Of a stretch of 64,000 bases of DNA, positions 17,148 to 25,717 are shown in pieces. The stretch lies in assembly GCF_000423105.1 (NCBI RefSeq), contig NZ_KE383978.1, forward strand, positions 373,209-437,208, in the 5' to 3' direction. Position 1 is the stretch's first letter. Each line of letters starts with the position of its first letter. The notes beneath the pieces were generated by a model, which was given only the letters and a program-made list of their open reading frames with translations, did not search any database and was not told the origin of the DNA. Origin of the DNA: Halalkalibacillus halophilus DSM 18494. GTDB taxonomy: Bacteria; Bacillota; Bacilli; Bacillales; Alkalibacillaceae. The position numbers and the translations under genes were made by a program.

Positions 17148-18167
17148 ATGAAAGACTTACTTATTGGCGTCACTTTAGGTGATGCCACGGGTATTGGCCC
17201 GGAAATAGTCGTAAAATCTTTAGTGGATCCTGAAGTAAGAAATCAGGCTACATGGTTAATGGTTGGGGATTACCGAATTCTTCAACAAGGACAAGAGATC
17301 GCCGGTGAAGATTTAGGTGTAGAAATAATAAAGGATGCAGAAGAGGCACAATTAAATTCTGGTACAGTTTATTTTATTGACCTTCAAAATCTTAGCCCAA
17401 AGGATTTTCATTTAGGTCAGTTATCAGAAATTTCTGGTAGGGTGACAGGTGAGACATTGAAATATATTTTGGGATTAGCTAAAAACAAGGTCGTTGACGG
17501 GGTGATGTATGGTCCGTTGAATAAAGAAGCATTGCATGTTGGTGGTTTTCACTTTCAAGATGAATTACACTTCTTTGCTGATTTATTAGATTGTAAAGAA
17601 GGTTTTAGTGAAATTAATGTGATGGGTGATTTGTGGGTTACAAGGGCGACTTCTCATATTCCGCTAAAAAATGTAAGCGATAACATAACGAAGGAAAAAC
17701 TTATTCAACGAATTAAATTTGCGAATAAAACTCTCACGGAAGCTGGTATTACGAATCCGAAGATTGTTGTTTCGGCTTTAAATCCTCATGCAGGTGATGG
17801 AGGAATGATGGGAACTGAAGAAATTGATGTCATTTCACCAGCTATTGCTACTGCACAGGAAGAAGGAATAAATGTTTCAGGTCCATATCCGGCAGATACA
17901 TTATTTTTAAGGCTAGAAAAAGAGCCATTCGATTGCTTATTAGCAATGTATCACGATCAAGCTCAAACAGGTATGAAATTACTTGGGTTTAATAAGGGTG
18001 TAACTATGAGTGGAGGCTTACCTACTACTCTGACTACTCCGGCTCACGGTACAGCATTTGATATTGCTGGAGAAAATCAAGCAGATCCTGGTGCCACTAA
18101 AGCAGCAATTAACATGGTGGTTACAATGGCTTCAAATAGTTCTTCAGTAGGGAACTATACCAAATAA
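17148..18167 (+). CDS. Second PdxA-like dehydrogenase with altered metal site
   Basis: A 339-residue paralogue of the preceding gene, 15 nt downstream. Compared gap-free, the first metal ligand His139 is replaced by Glu139 (segment FQDELHFF), with a new His at 141; His214 and His269 (NPHAG, YHDQAQ) are kept. The phosphate-site motif is GDATGIGPE rather than GDPAGIGPE, and THGTAFDIAG is nearly kept as AHGTAFDIAG. It may oxidise a different acid-sugar phosphate (another stereoisomer or chain length), or form a hetero-oligomer with its neighbour. Activity is plausible since Glu can ligate divalent metal, but is not shown by the sequence. Confidence 0.8.
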   Translation: MKDLLIGVTLGDATGIGPEIVVKSLVDPEVRNQATWLMVGDYRILQQGQEIAGEDLGVEIIKDAEEAQLNSGTVYFIDLQNLSPKDFHLGQLSEISGRVTGETLKYILGLAKNKVVDGVMYGPLNKEALHVGGFHFQDELHFFADLLDCKEGFSEINVMGDLWVTRATSHIPLKNVSDNITKEKLIQRIKFANKTLTEAGITNPKIVVSALNPHAGDGGMMGTEEIDVISPAIATAQEEGINVSGPYPADTLFLRLEKEPFDCLLAMYHDQAQTGMKLLGFNKGVTMSGGLPTTLTTPAHGTAFDIAGENQADPGATKAAINMVVTMASNSSSVGNYTK

Positions 18168-18185
18168 TATTAAGGGGATGTTACG

Positions 18186-19166
18186 ATGTCTAAATCAACA
18201 AAAATTATGTTAAGCACTATTTTGTTAGGAATGATTTTAGTTTTAGGTGCATGTAATGGGGAAGATTCTCAAGCAGATTATGAAGATTATCCTGAACAAC
18301 AAATTGATGTGTATGTAGGGCATGGTCCTGGTGGTGGAACAGATACCTTTGTTAGAACTGTAGCGAATTTAATCGCAGATGATATTGATGCAGATTTTAA
18401 TGTTATTAACCAAGAAGGTGGCTCTGGTGTAGTTGCTATGCAAAATGCGATGCAACAACCTGCCGATGGTTATACACTTATTGGAGATTCAGCATTTGCT
18501 GTAACAACAGCAGCTGGGACGAATGAACATGGAATTGATGAAGTGACACCAATTGCACGAGTTCAAAGTGATACTTATGCTATTCAAGTAAGATCGGATC
18601 GTTTTGAAGATATTGATGAATTAATTGCATACGCAGAAGAAAACCCTGGAGAATTAAATATGGGAGCAGTTGGTACGATGGGTATTGATGAAATTACAGC
18701 TAGACGCTTTATGAATGAAGCTGGTGTGGATATGAACTACATCCCAATGGAGGGTGCAGGACAAATGCACTCCGATATATTGGGTGGACATATTGATTTA
18801 ATGTTAGAAGAAGTAGGTCCTACCATCTCTTATATTGAAGAAGAGGAATTTAAGCCATTAGTCTTTTTCGCAGAAGATCGTATTGAAGATTTTGACGATG
18901 TACCGACTACTGTTGAAAAAGGATGGGATCTAACAGATGGTGTGGAAAGGTATTTCTTAGCACCTGCTGATACGCCTCAAGAGATTATTGATATTTTAGA
19001 GGACGCAACACAACGTGCGATGGAAACGGAAGAATATCAGGAGTATGAAGAAAATTCATATTTACATCTTAGAGACGGTTGGATGGGATCAGAAGAATTT
19101 GAAGAGAAATTAGAACAAGACATTGAGAATTATGAAGAAATAATTTCAGAAATTGAAGGTGAATAA
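18186..19166 (+). CDS. TctC-family substrate-binding lipoprotein
   Basis: A 326-residue extracellular solute-binding protein of the tripartite tricarboxylate transporter (TTT) family. The signal peptide ends in the lipobox LGAC (Cys23), then an acidic linker. VGHGPGGGTDTFVRTVANLI and NQEGGSGVVAMQNAM are the typical ligand-binding loops for a carboxylate. It precedes TctB and TctA genes and lies in the acid-sugar kinase operon, so it probably binds an aldonate such as threonate. A hairpin separates it from tctB. The protein is strongly acidic, as are other exported proteins here. Confidence 0.88.
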   Translation: MSKSTKIMLSTILLGMILVLGACNGEDSQADYEDYPEQQIDVYVGHGPGGGTDTFVRTVANLIADDIDADFNVINQEGGSGVVAMQNAMQQPADGYTLIGDSAFAVTTAAGTNEHGIDEVTPIARVQSDTYAIQVRSDRFEDIDELIAYAEENPGELNMGAVGTMGIDEITARRFMNEAGVDMNYIPMEGAGQMHSDILGGHIDLMLEEVGPTISYIEEEEFKPLVFFAEDRIEDFDDVPTTVEKGWDLTDGVERYFLAPADTPQEIIDILEDATQRAMETEEYQEYEENSYLHLRDGWMGSEEFEEKLEQDIENYEEIISEIEGE

Positions 19167-19168
19167 AA

Positions 19169-19197
19169 ATTAAAGGGAGGGTTTCCTCCCTTTTAAT
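19169..19197 (+). terminator. Intercistronic hairpin after the TctC gene
   Basis: ATTAAAGGGAGG and CCTCCCTTTTAAT pair with one bulge across a GTTT loop, with a short T run inside the 3' arm. It probably acts as a partial terminator or mRNA stabiliser, raising binding-protein level over the membrane subunits. Confidence 0.7.
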
Positions 19198-19211
19198 TAA
19201 GGGGGTTTACC

Positions 19212-19700
19212 ATGAAAGCTAATATCACCCTGTCCATCATAACTATAGGCTTTTCGATATTTTTCTTATATCATGCTTTTCAAATTCCATCTAGTGCAAA
19301 TGCTCAAATTGGATCGTCTGGGTGGCCGATTATTATACTTACATTCACGCTAGCTATGGGTATTTTACAGCTTGTTATTGCTTTAGTTAAAAAAGATGAT
19401 GAAGCTCAGATAGAAGACGCAGATGCAGAAGAAGGCCTGTTAATTAAATATAGGCACTTTTATATTTTGTTGTCTATAGCAATCTATTTAGTTCTTTTGC
19501 CAGTGGTAGGGTTTGTTGTTGTAACACCTATTTTATTTATTTTCTTGGTTTGGCTACTCGGAATGAGAAAGATAAAAGATATTGTGTTAGTTAGTCTTAT
19601 AGGTAATACAATATTCTTTGGAATTTTCATTTTCTTATTAAGCATTCCATTCCCAAGAGGCATTGGTTTTTTTCGATCATTTAGTTTATTAATCTATTAA
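19212..19700 (+). CDS. TctB-family small membrane subunit
   Basis: A 162-residue protein with four predicted membrane helices and a charged central loop (KKDDEAQIEDADAEEG), the pattern of TctB, the small permease subunit of TTT carriers. AAGGGGG precedes the ATG. It ends 19 nt before the TctA gene. Identity rests mainly on position between TctC and TctA genes and on topology, since TctB sequences diverge strongly. Confidence 0.8.
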   Translation: MKANITLSIITIGFSIFFLYHAFQIPSSANAQIGSSGWPIIILTFTLAMGILQLVIALVKKDDEAQIEDADAEEGLLIKYRHFYILLSIAIYLVLLPVVGFVVVTPILFIFLVWLLGMRKIKDIVLVSLIGNTIFFGIFIFLLSIPFPRGIGFFRSFSLLIY

Positions 19701-19719
19701 CCTAAAAGTGGGGATCACT

Positions 19720-21207
19720 ATGATAGAGGGCATTTTATTAGGACTTGAAAATTTATTCGAACCATTTCACCTAATTATCTTATTGGCTGCCATGCTTATA
19801 GGTTTTCTTGGGGGAGCACTTCCGGGTGTAAGTGGTACGATGTTAGTAATTATTTTACTTCCAATTTCTTATGGATTGGACACTATATCCGCGTTTATTC
19901 TTTTAACAACGATTTATGCAGCTTCTGTCTTTTCGGGTATGATTAGTGCGATCTTATTTAGAACGCCAGGAGCCCCAGAGGCAGTCGCGACAGTATTAGA
20001 TGGATATCCAATGACCCAACAAGGAAAAGCAGGACAAGCTTTGGGTATTGCGATTTTTAGTTCGGCTACAGGTGGAATTGTTGGGGTGCTCTTTTTAATG
20101 ACACTAACCCCTTTATTGGCGTCTTTTGCGCTACAGTTTTCTTCACCAGAGTATTTTGCATTAGCTGTTCTTGGTTTAACAGTAGTGGTTTCATTAAGTG
20201 GAGGGGCCTTGATAAAAGGGTTTATTGGAGTTGGCTTAGGTTTATTTATAGCCACCATAGGAATGGATCCTTTAACTGGCGCTCAGAGATTCACATTTGA
20301 TTCCGTTAATTTACTAAGTGGGATTGATTTCATCCCTGTCTTAATTGGTCTATTTGCTATATCAGAGGTACTAAGAAAAAGTAAAGAAGATCAGTCTATC
20401 AAACAGCAAATGCAAAAAATTTCTACTAAAATTTTCGATCTGAAAATATTTCGTCAAATTAAAAATACAATGTTTAGGTCAATTTTGTTAGGGATTTCAG
20501 TTGGTATTCTCCCTGGTGTAGGAGCTACAACTGCAGCTATGCTAAGTTATAGTGAAGCTACTAGGTGGTCAAAAAATCCTGAGAAATTTGGAACTGGTAT
20601 ACCTGAAGGAATTGCAGCTCCGGAGTCCGCAAACAATGCTGCTGCAATGGGTGCAATGGTGCCGCTTCTATCATTAGGTATCCCAGGAAGTGCTACGACA
20701 GCAGTTATTTTAGGAGCATTTATTTTACATGGATTGCAACCTGGTCCGATGCTAATCTCCAATTCTCCTGACCTAGTATATACTATTTTTATATCTTTAC
20801 TATTTGTTAACATATTAATTATTATTTTCTCAAAACCATTTATCAATTTATTTTCAAAGATCATGAAGTTACCTTATACTGCACTAGGTCCAGTTATCGT
20901 TATTTTCTGTATCATCGGGACGTATGCGGTAAGAAACTCGGTATTGGATATTTGGATTATGCTTCTATTCGGTTTAATTGGTTACTACTTAGATAGACTC
21001 AAGTTTCCAATTGCCGCAATAATTTTAGGAATTGTGTTAGGACCGATAGCGGAGGTTGAATTTAGAAGAGCACTACAGATGTCTTCAGGAGATCTAAGTA
21101 TTTTCATGACTAGACCAATCAGTGCGGTACTTCTAAGCTTAGCTTTAATCGCTTTAATCATTCCGTTAATTAATAAATGGAGAGCTTATAAGTCAAGCCA
21201 GGCATAA
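19720..21207 (+). CDS. TctA-family large permease subunit
   Basis: A 495-residue integral membrane protein with about 11-12 helices. The N-terminal GFLGGALPGVSGTMLVIILL and the central GILPGVGATTAAMLSYSEA are the duplicated TctA glycine-rich signatures; PESANNAAAMGAMVPLLSLG is also diagnostic. It is the translocating subunit that works with the TctB and TctC proteins upstream. The frame extends to 19708, but ATG 19720 follows a GGGGAT site and matches family N-termini. Confidence 0.9.
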   Translation: MIEGILLGLENLFEPFHLIILLAAMLIGFLGGALPGVSGTMLVIILLPISYGLDTISAFILLTTIYAASVFSGMISAILFRTPGAPEAVATVLDGYPMTQQGKAGQALGIAIFSSATGGIVGVLFLMTLTPLLASFALQFSSPEYFALAVLGLTVVVSLSGGALIKGFIGVGLGLFIATIGMDPLTGAQRFTFDSVNLLSGIDFIPVLIGLFAISEVLRKSKEDQSIKQQMQKISTKIFDLKIFRQIKNTMFRSILLGISVGILPGVGATTAAMLSYSEATRWSKNPEKFGTGIPEGIAAPESANNAAAMGAMVPLLSLGIPGSATTAVILGAFILHGLQPGPMLISNSPDLVYTIFISLLFVNILIIIFSKPFINLFSKIMKLPYTALGPVIVIFCIIGTYAVRNSVLDIWIMLLFGLIGYYLDRLKFPIAAIILGIVLGPIAEVEFRRALQMSSGDLSIFMTRPISAVLLSLALIALIIPLINKWRAYKSSQA

Positions 21208-21246
21208 GAAAGGTGGGTATATGAAATAAGTTATGTATTTATAATT

Positions 21247-22128
21247 TTGCCCATATTTATGGTGTTCCTTTTAGGGTTTATAATTGGGAAATTTAAAGCA
21301 TTGGATTTAAAGACTTTATCTTTCCTTGCTATAAATGTACTTTATCCATTGTTAGTCTTTTATACCTTTTATCAAAACCCTATTGGAATCGAACACATTA
21401 CCGTTTTTATTATATTTCTAACGTTGATTATTTCAATGATTGTAATTATATCTCTTTATGCGATGACGTTTAAGATAAGTCGCCAAAAAAAATATGCAAT
21501 GTTTTTGACCGGAATTTTCATGAATGCAGGGAATTTTGGTATTCCACTAGTAGTACTTGTTTTTAACGAAGATATAATGACTTATGCTTTAATGGTTATG
21601 GTTGTAATGTCAGTATTTATGAATTCGTTAGGGTTATATTTTGCAACAAGTGGAGCCAATAGTTCTGTTACCATGAAGCAATCATTGTTGAAAGTTTTCA
21701 AAATGCCTATGTTAATCGCAATGGTATTAGGAATGCTTACTCAAGTGTTAAATATTACTTTAACAGATCCCATATTAAATATAATTGCTATGCTATCTGA
21801 TAGTGCAATTCCACTAGTTATGATTATTCTAGGTTTACAATTGGCAAAGATTACTTTTAGAAATGTAGATTATCTATCAGTCTCGTTTATCGTTCTACTA
21901 CGGTTAGTGATATCTCCCTTAATCGTTATCAGCTTACTTACATTTATTAACCTTGATCCAACCCTTGCTATAGTGGTCATTGTTCTTGCAGCTATGCCCT
22001 CAGCAGTGAACACTACAATATTCTCGATCGAATATAAAGTTGCACCGGACTTCTCGTCAGCGGTTACATTTTTTAGTACAGTTGGCAGCATAATCACCCT
22101 ACCAATATGGTTGAGTATATTATTATAA
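21247..22128 (+). CDS. AEC-family (auxin efflux carrier-like) permease, start region disturbed
   Basis: About 293 residues with some ten membrane helices; MNAGNFGIPLVVLVF is the AEC signature. Such carriers move organic acids or malonate-like compounds. The start is odd: AAAGGTGGG leads to ATG 21221, which reads Met-Lys-stop. The carrier frame is open from 21208 and would read naturally (ISYVFIILPIF) if one more A stood after that ATG. As written, only TTG 21247 or a rare ATA can start it, far from the ribosome site. The gene is therefore either recently frameshifted, affected by a homopolymer sequence error, or poorly translated. It is the last gene of the acid-sugar module. Confidence 0.65.
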   Translation: MPIFMVFLLGFIIGKFKALDLKTLSFLAINVLYPLLVFYTFYQNPIGIEHITVFIIFLTLIISMIVIISLYAMTFKISRQKKYAMFLTGIFMNAGNFGIPLVVLVFNEDIMTYALMVMVVMSVFMNSLGLYFATSGANSSVTMKQSLLKVFKMPMLIAMVLGMLTQVLNITLTDPILNIIAMLSDSAIPLVMIILGLQLAKITFRNVDYLSVSFIVLLRLVISPLIVISLLTFINLDPTLAIVVIVLAAMPSAVNTTIFSIEYKVAPDFSSAVTFFSTVGSIITLPIWLSILL

Positions 22129-22141
22129 GGTTGAGGTTGGG

Positions 22142-22176
22142 AAAAGCGACTGCTCAAGGTGAGCAGTCGCTTTTTT
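22142..22176 (+). terminator. Terminator closing the acid-sugar module
   Basis: AAAAGCGACTGCTC and GAGCAGTCGCTTTT arms with a 5-base loop and T run. Near copy of the terminator at 13896-13932. Confidence 0.92.
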
Positions 22177-22201
22177 ATATGGTGTGAGTGGTGCAAATTG
22201 G

Positions 22202-22284
22202 TTAATGGGAGTATAGAAATCGATTATGGGACTATAGAATGCAATAACGGGAGTATAGAATTCAATAACCGGACTATAGCAAAA
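22202..22284. repeat. Intergenic 21-bp tandem array (four units)
   Basis: The core GGGAGTATAG or GGGACTATAG recurs at 22207, 22228, 22249 and 22270 (last one CGGACTATAG), a strict 21-bp period, alternating G and C at one base. It is unrelated in sequence to the array at 13763 but has the same period. It lies between convergent transcription units. Confidence 0.82.
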
Positions 22285-22306
22285 CAGCACACGCTAACAA
22301 AATAAA

Positions 22307-22334
22307 AAAAGAAGGGGAGCGGGCCCCTTCTTTT
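22307..22334 (-). terminator. Terminator after pgi
   Basis: Perfect 11-bp arms (AAAAGAAGGGG and CCCCTTCTTTT) around a 6-base loop, immediately after the pgi stop; T run on the minus strand. Confidence 0.88.
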
Positions 22335-23609
22335 CTAATATCCTGGTTTTTTTAACAGTTTGAATATATTCTTTTTATAGGCTTCGACGCCTGGTTGGTC
22401 GAATGGGTTGACGTCTAGCATGTAGCCGCTGTAGGCGCAGCTTAGCATGTAGAAGTAGAGGAGGTATCCGACGTGGTAGTCGTCTAATTTTGGTAATGTT
22501 AATGTGATGATCGGAACGCTCCCATCCTGGTGTGCTTGGGCTGTTCCTTCGTATGCTTTTTTGTTGAATTCATGTAGGCTGAGTCCTGCTAGATAGTTCA
22601 GTTGATCTTCGTCTGAATCGGCTTCGAACATTTCTAAGTCTTCGTCAACTTCTTCTACATTTAAGAAAGTCTCGAACAAGTTACGCTTGCCGTCCTGAAT
22701 GTATTGACCAAGTGAATGTAAGTCGGTCGTGTAAGAGACGGACAGAGGTAAAATTCCTTTTCCATCTTTCCCTTCACTTTCACCAAACAGCTGCTTCCAC
22801 CATTCTTGAATATAATGCAACTTTGGTTCAAAGCTCGCGAAAATTTCGTTAGTTTTGCCTGCTTCGTATAAGTGATTCCGCAGCAGGGCATAACGAATCG
22901 CAGGATTGTACTCAACGTCGAGTTCGTATAGTTCTTTTTCGGCCGTTTGGGCTCCGTGTAAAACGTTGTTTATATTGATTCCCGCAACCGCAATAGGTAG
23001 TAATCCTACTGGGGTGAAAACGGAATAGCGTCCGCCAACGTCATCAGGTACCACAAAACGTTTGTAGCCTTTTTCCCGGGCAACAGTTAGAAGTGCGCCT
23101 TTGTTTTCATCAGTTGTCGCAAATATGCGGGAAGAAGCTTCATCGCCGTACCGTTTTTCCATGTATTGTTGTAAAAAACGGAAGGCGACAGCTGGTTCCG
23201 TGGTCGTACCTGATTTGGAAATGACGTTAATCGAAACATCTTTTTGATCAATGTACTCTAGTAATTCTTTCAAATAAGCTCCACTAACTTGATGCCCTGC
23301 ATATAGCACTTCGACTCCAGCTTTCTGGAAATAGGGTTGTAGAGCTTCGATCACAGCACGTGCCCCAAGGTAGGACCCGCCAATTCCAATCACGACTAAT
23401 ACGTCAGATTGTTTTTTGATAGTATCCGCGGTTTGTTGAATATCTTGCAAGAGATGCGGATCAAACGAAGAAGGGAAGTCTAGCCAACCTAAAAAGTCTG
23501 AACCTGCGCTTTCTTTCCTGTACATTTTAGTTTTAATGTCTTCGATTTGTTGAATGGTTTCGACGGATAATAAATCAGATTCCCCGTCTGAATAAGATAA
23601 TTGTATCAA
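22335..23609 (-). CDS. pgi: Glucose-6-phosphate isomerase
   Basis: A 424-residue cytosolic enzyme interconverting glucose-6-phosphate and fructose-6-phosphate. VVIGIGGSYLGARAVIEAL, the phosphate-binding SKSGTTTEPAVAFRFL, VGGRYSVFTPVGLLPIA and the C-terminal DQPGVEAYKKNIF are Pgi signatures. It is somewhat shorter at the N-terminus than Bacillus Pgi (about 450), with AGSDFLGWLDFP kept. TTG 23609 is the start, six bases after AAAGGAGAGG. It lies 14 nt downstream of the neopullulanase gene, forming a two-gene minus-strand unit that feeds maltodextrin glucose into glycolysis. Confidence 0.93.
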   Translation of the reverse strand: MIQLSYSDGESDLLSVETIQQIEDIKTKMYRKESAGSDFLGWLDFPSSFDPHLLQDIQQTADTIKKQSDVLVVIGIGGSYLGARAVIEALQPYFQKAGVEVLYAGHQVSGAYLKELLEYIDQKDVSINVISKSGTTTEPAVAFRFLQQYMEKRYGDEASSRIFATTDENKGALLTVAREKGYKRFVVPDDVGGRYSVFTPVGLLPIAVAGININNVLHGAQTAEKELYELDVEYNPAIRYALLRNHLYEAGKTNEIFASFEPKLHYIQEWWKQLFGESEGKDGKGILPLSVSYTTDLHSLGQYIQDGKRNLFETFLNVEEVDEDLEMFEADSDEDQLNYLAGLSLHEFNKKAYEGTAQAHQDGSVPIITLTLPKLDDYHVGYLLYFYMLSCAYSGYMLDVNPFDQPGVEAYKKNIFKLLKKPGY

Positions 23610-23623
23610 TTGTTTCCTCTCCT

Positions 23624-25360
23624 TTAGTAAACGATGAAACCTTGTTTTCCTAGAATGATATAGTCACCTGAAAGGGTGCAGTTTGCTTGCAGAAGGGCAT
23701 GTTTTACTGGACCATCTTTTAGCTGTAGCTTAGTGATTTCATCCGTTGTATTCATCACTATCGTAATCTCATTTTCGCCGCTCTCTCGCTTGTAAGCTAA
23801 TACACCTTGTGAATAATACTCAGGCATAAATGTAATACCCGCTTCTGGTTGCATACATTCGTTGGTTTTCCTTAAATCTATTAATTTTTTGGTGAATTCT
23901 AGCATCTCGTGATCTTGCTGGGATTCATCCCAAACCATACATTTCCGGCAACCTGGGTCTTCTCCGCCTGTTAATCCAATTTCATCCCCGTAATAAATAC
24001 AAGGCGATCCAATAGACGTAAACAGGTATAAAAATAATTGCTTTGCCTGATCTACGTTTCCTTCACATCTCGTTAAGATGCGCGGGGTATCATGACTTCC
24101 TAATAAATTAAAAGCTACCTCGTTTGCATTCTTCGGATAGGCAGCAAGGGAGCGATTGACTGCATGTTGTAATTCCGTGTGATTCTTTAAATCTCTTACA
24201 AAGAAATCGAGAGCGGCTTCGGTAAGTGGGTAATTCATCACTGCATCGAATTGGTCCCCTCTAAGCCATGGCAGCGAATCGTGCCAAATTTCTCCTAAAA
24301 TATAGACGTCTTCTTTGACGTTTTTTACTTCATTTCGAAAGTCTCTCCAGAAATGATGGTCTACTTCATTGGCAACATCTAAACGCCAGCCATCTATATC
24401 AAATTCACGAATCCAATACGTAGCTACATCTAGTAGATATTGCTTCACTTCATGGTTGGACGTATTTAATTTCGGCATCTTAGGTTCATAGGCGAATGTT
24501 TCATAGTTTGGAATTGGTTGATATTCAATTGGAAAACTGTGAATATGAAACCAATCGACATACTTTGAATTTTCACCATGGGTAAGTACATCTTGAAACG
24601 GTTCAAAGTAGAAGCCAGAATGATTAAAAACAGCATCCAACATTACTTTTATTCCCCGATCATGACAAGCTTTAATCAATTTTTTGAATGTTTCTTTATC
24701 CCCAAATTGAGGATCGATTTCCATATAGTCCATCGTATCATATTTATGATTGGTATTGGCTTTGAAGATTGGTGTGAAATAGATCCCATTCACGCCTAAA
24801 TTCTCAATATAATCAAGGTGATCGATGACGCCCTGAAAGTCTCCCCCAAAGTAGTTGTCGTAATCTGGTTCGTCGCCCCAATCATCCGTGATCTCGGGAT
24901 TAATCGATGAATCACCGTTCGCAAAACGCTCTGGGAAGATTTGATACCATACGGTGTTTTTTACCCAACTAGGAGCTTTAAACACATCACCTTTATTTAA
25001 ATATGGGAATTTGAAAAAGGCATGAGGTAGATCTGTAGGAATTTCAGATAAGAATCCTTTTTCCGCTAAAAATTGCGGGACGGTTCCATGGTCTTTTAGT
25101 GAAAATAAGTAATGGGTTCGGTTTCGAACTGGTTTGATTTCCGTTGTCCAGTAATCGAAGCGGTCGTCTTGATAACTAACTTCCATTTTTGATTCGTGGA
25201 AGACAGGTCCATGGTCATCATATTCAAATGGGTCCCCGTAAAAGAGGGAGACTTGTTGTAGGTCGTCACGTTTAGCTTGGAGTCGAACATGCAAGGTTTC
25301 TTCGTCATAAGCGTAAACAAAAGGTTCCGTCGATCGATGAGCAATAGCTTCTTTATTCAT
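23624..25360 (-). CDS. Neopullulanase / cyclomaltodextrinase / maltogenic amylase (GH13_20)
   Basis: A 578-residue enzyme that cleaves cyclodextrins, pullulan or maltodextrins inside the cell; no signal peptide. A family N-terminal beta domain (residues 1-125, VYAYDEETLHVRLQAKRDDL) precedes the barrel. Region I DAVFNHSG, nucleophile in GWRLDVANEVDHHFW, acid/base in LGEIWHDS and the SHDTPR motif are visible, with VWYQIFPERFANGD typical of GH13_20. The open frame extends to 25426, but AGGAGGAGAAAA before ATG 25360 decides. It is transcribed divergently from mdxE, sharing the operator region, and precedes pgi. Confidence 0.9.
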   Translation of the reverse strand: MNKEAIAHRSTEPFVYAYDEETLHVRLQAKRDDLQQVSLFYGDPFEYDDHGPVFHESKMEVSYQDDRFDYWTTEIKPVRNRTHYLFSLKDHGTVPQFLAEKGFLSEIPTDLPHAFFKFPYLNKGDVFKAPSWVKNTVWYQIFPERFANGDSSINPEITDDWGDEPDYDNYFGGDFQGVIDHLDYIENLGVNGIYFTPIFKANTNHKYDTMDYMEIDPQFGDKETFKKLIKACHDRGIKVMLDAVFNHSGFYFEPFQDVLTHGENSKYVDWFHIHSFPIEYQPIPNYETFAYEPKMPKLNTSNHEVKQYLLDVATYWIREFDIDGWRLDVANEVDHHFWRDFRNEVKNVKEDVYILGEIWHDSLPWLRGDQFDAVMNYPLTEAALDFFVRDLKNHTELQHAVNRSLAAYPKNANEVAFNLLGSHDTPRILTRCEGNVDQAKQLFLYLFTSIGSPCIYYGDEIGLTGGEDPGCRKCMVWDESQQDHEMLEFTKKLIDLRKTNECMQPEAGITFMPEYYSQGVLAYKRESGENEITIVMNTTDEITKLQLKDGPVKHALLQANCTLSGDYIILGKQGFIVY

Positions 25361-25488
25361 TTTTCTCCTCCTAGTTGTTGCTGAAATAGTTTTCATTAGC
25401 ATGCCATATTCTAACAGCGTTTTCAATTCGATTGGTAAAAGGGGGTGTTTTAAAAAGTAGATGGTTGAATTAAATTTTCAAAAAAGTA

Positions 25489-25620
25489 TTGCAATTATGT
25501 GACAGTCATGGTTTAATATAAATACATTAGTGCAAACGCTTTCATTCTATAAAATGTAAATTAAATCAGCTAGAATAGTATGCTTGATTTTATTTTTTGC
25601 AATTTGTGCAAACGATTGCA
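25489..25620. promoter_or_regulatory. mdxE promoter region with two LacI/CcpA-type operators
   Basis: The 357-bp divergent gap holds a plausible -35 TTGCAA (25489-25494) and -10 TTTAAT/TAATAT (25512-25519). TGCAAACGCTTTCA at 25531-25544 lies at or just after the expected start, and palindromic TGCAAACGATTGCA at 25607-25620 lies in the leader. Both fit LacI-family half-sites around CG; MalR and CcpA are candidate binders. The rest of the gap is AT-rich with nothing else recognised. Confidence 0.65.
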
Positions 25621-25717
25621 TAGATTGTGAATTTTATAGAGTGACAACGCAGAATTCATACATAACAGGAAGCAGGAGCGCTAAAAAAGTACTTAACTTC
25701 CAAGGGGGATTTGATTC

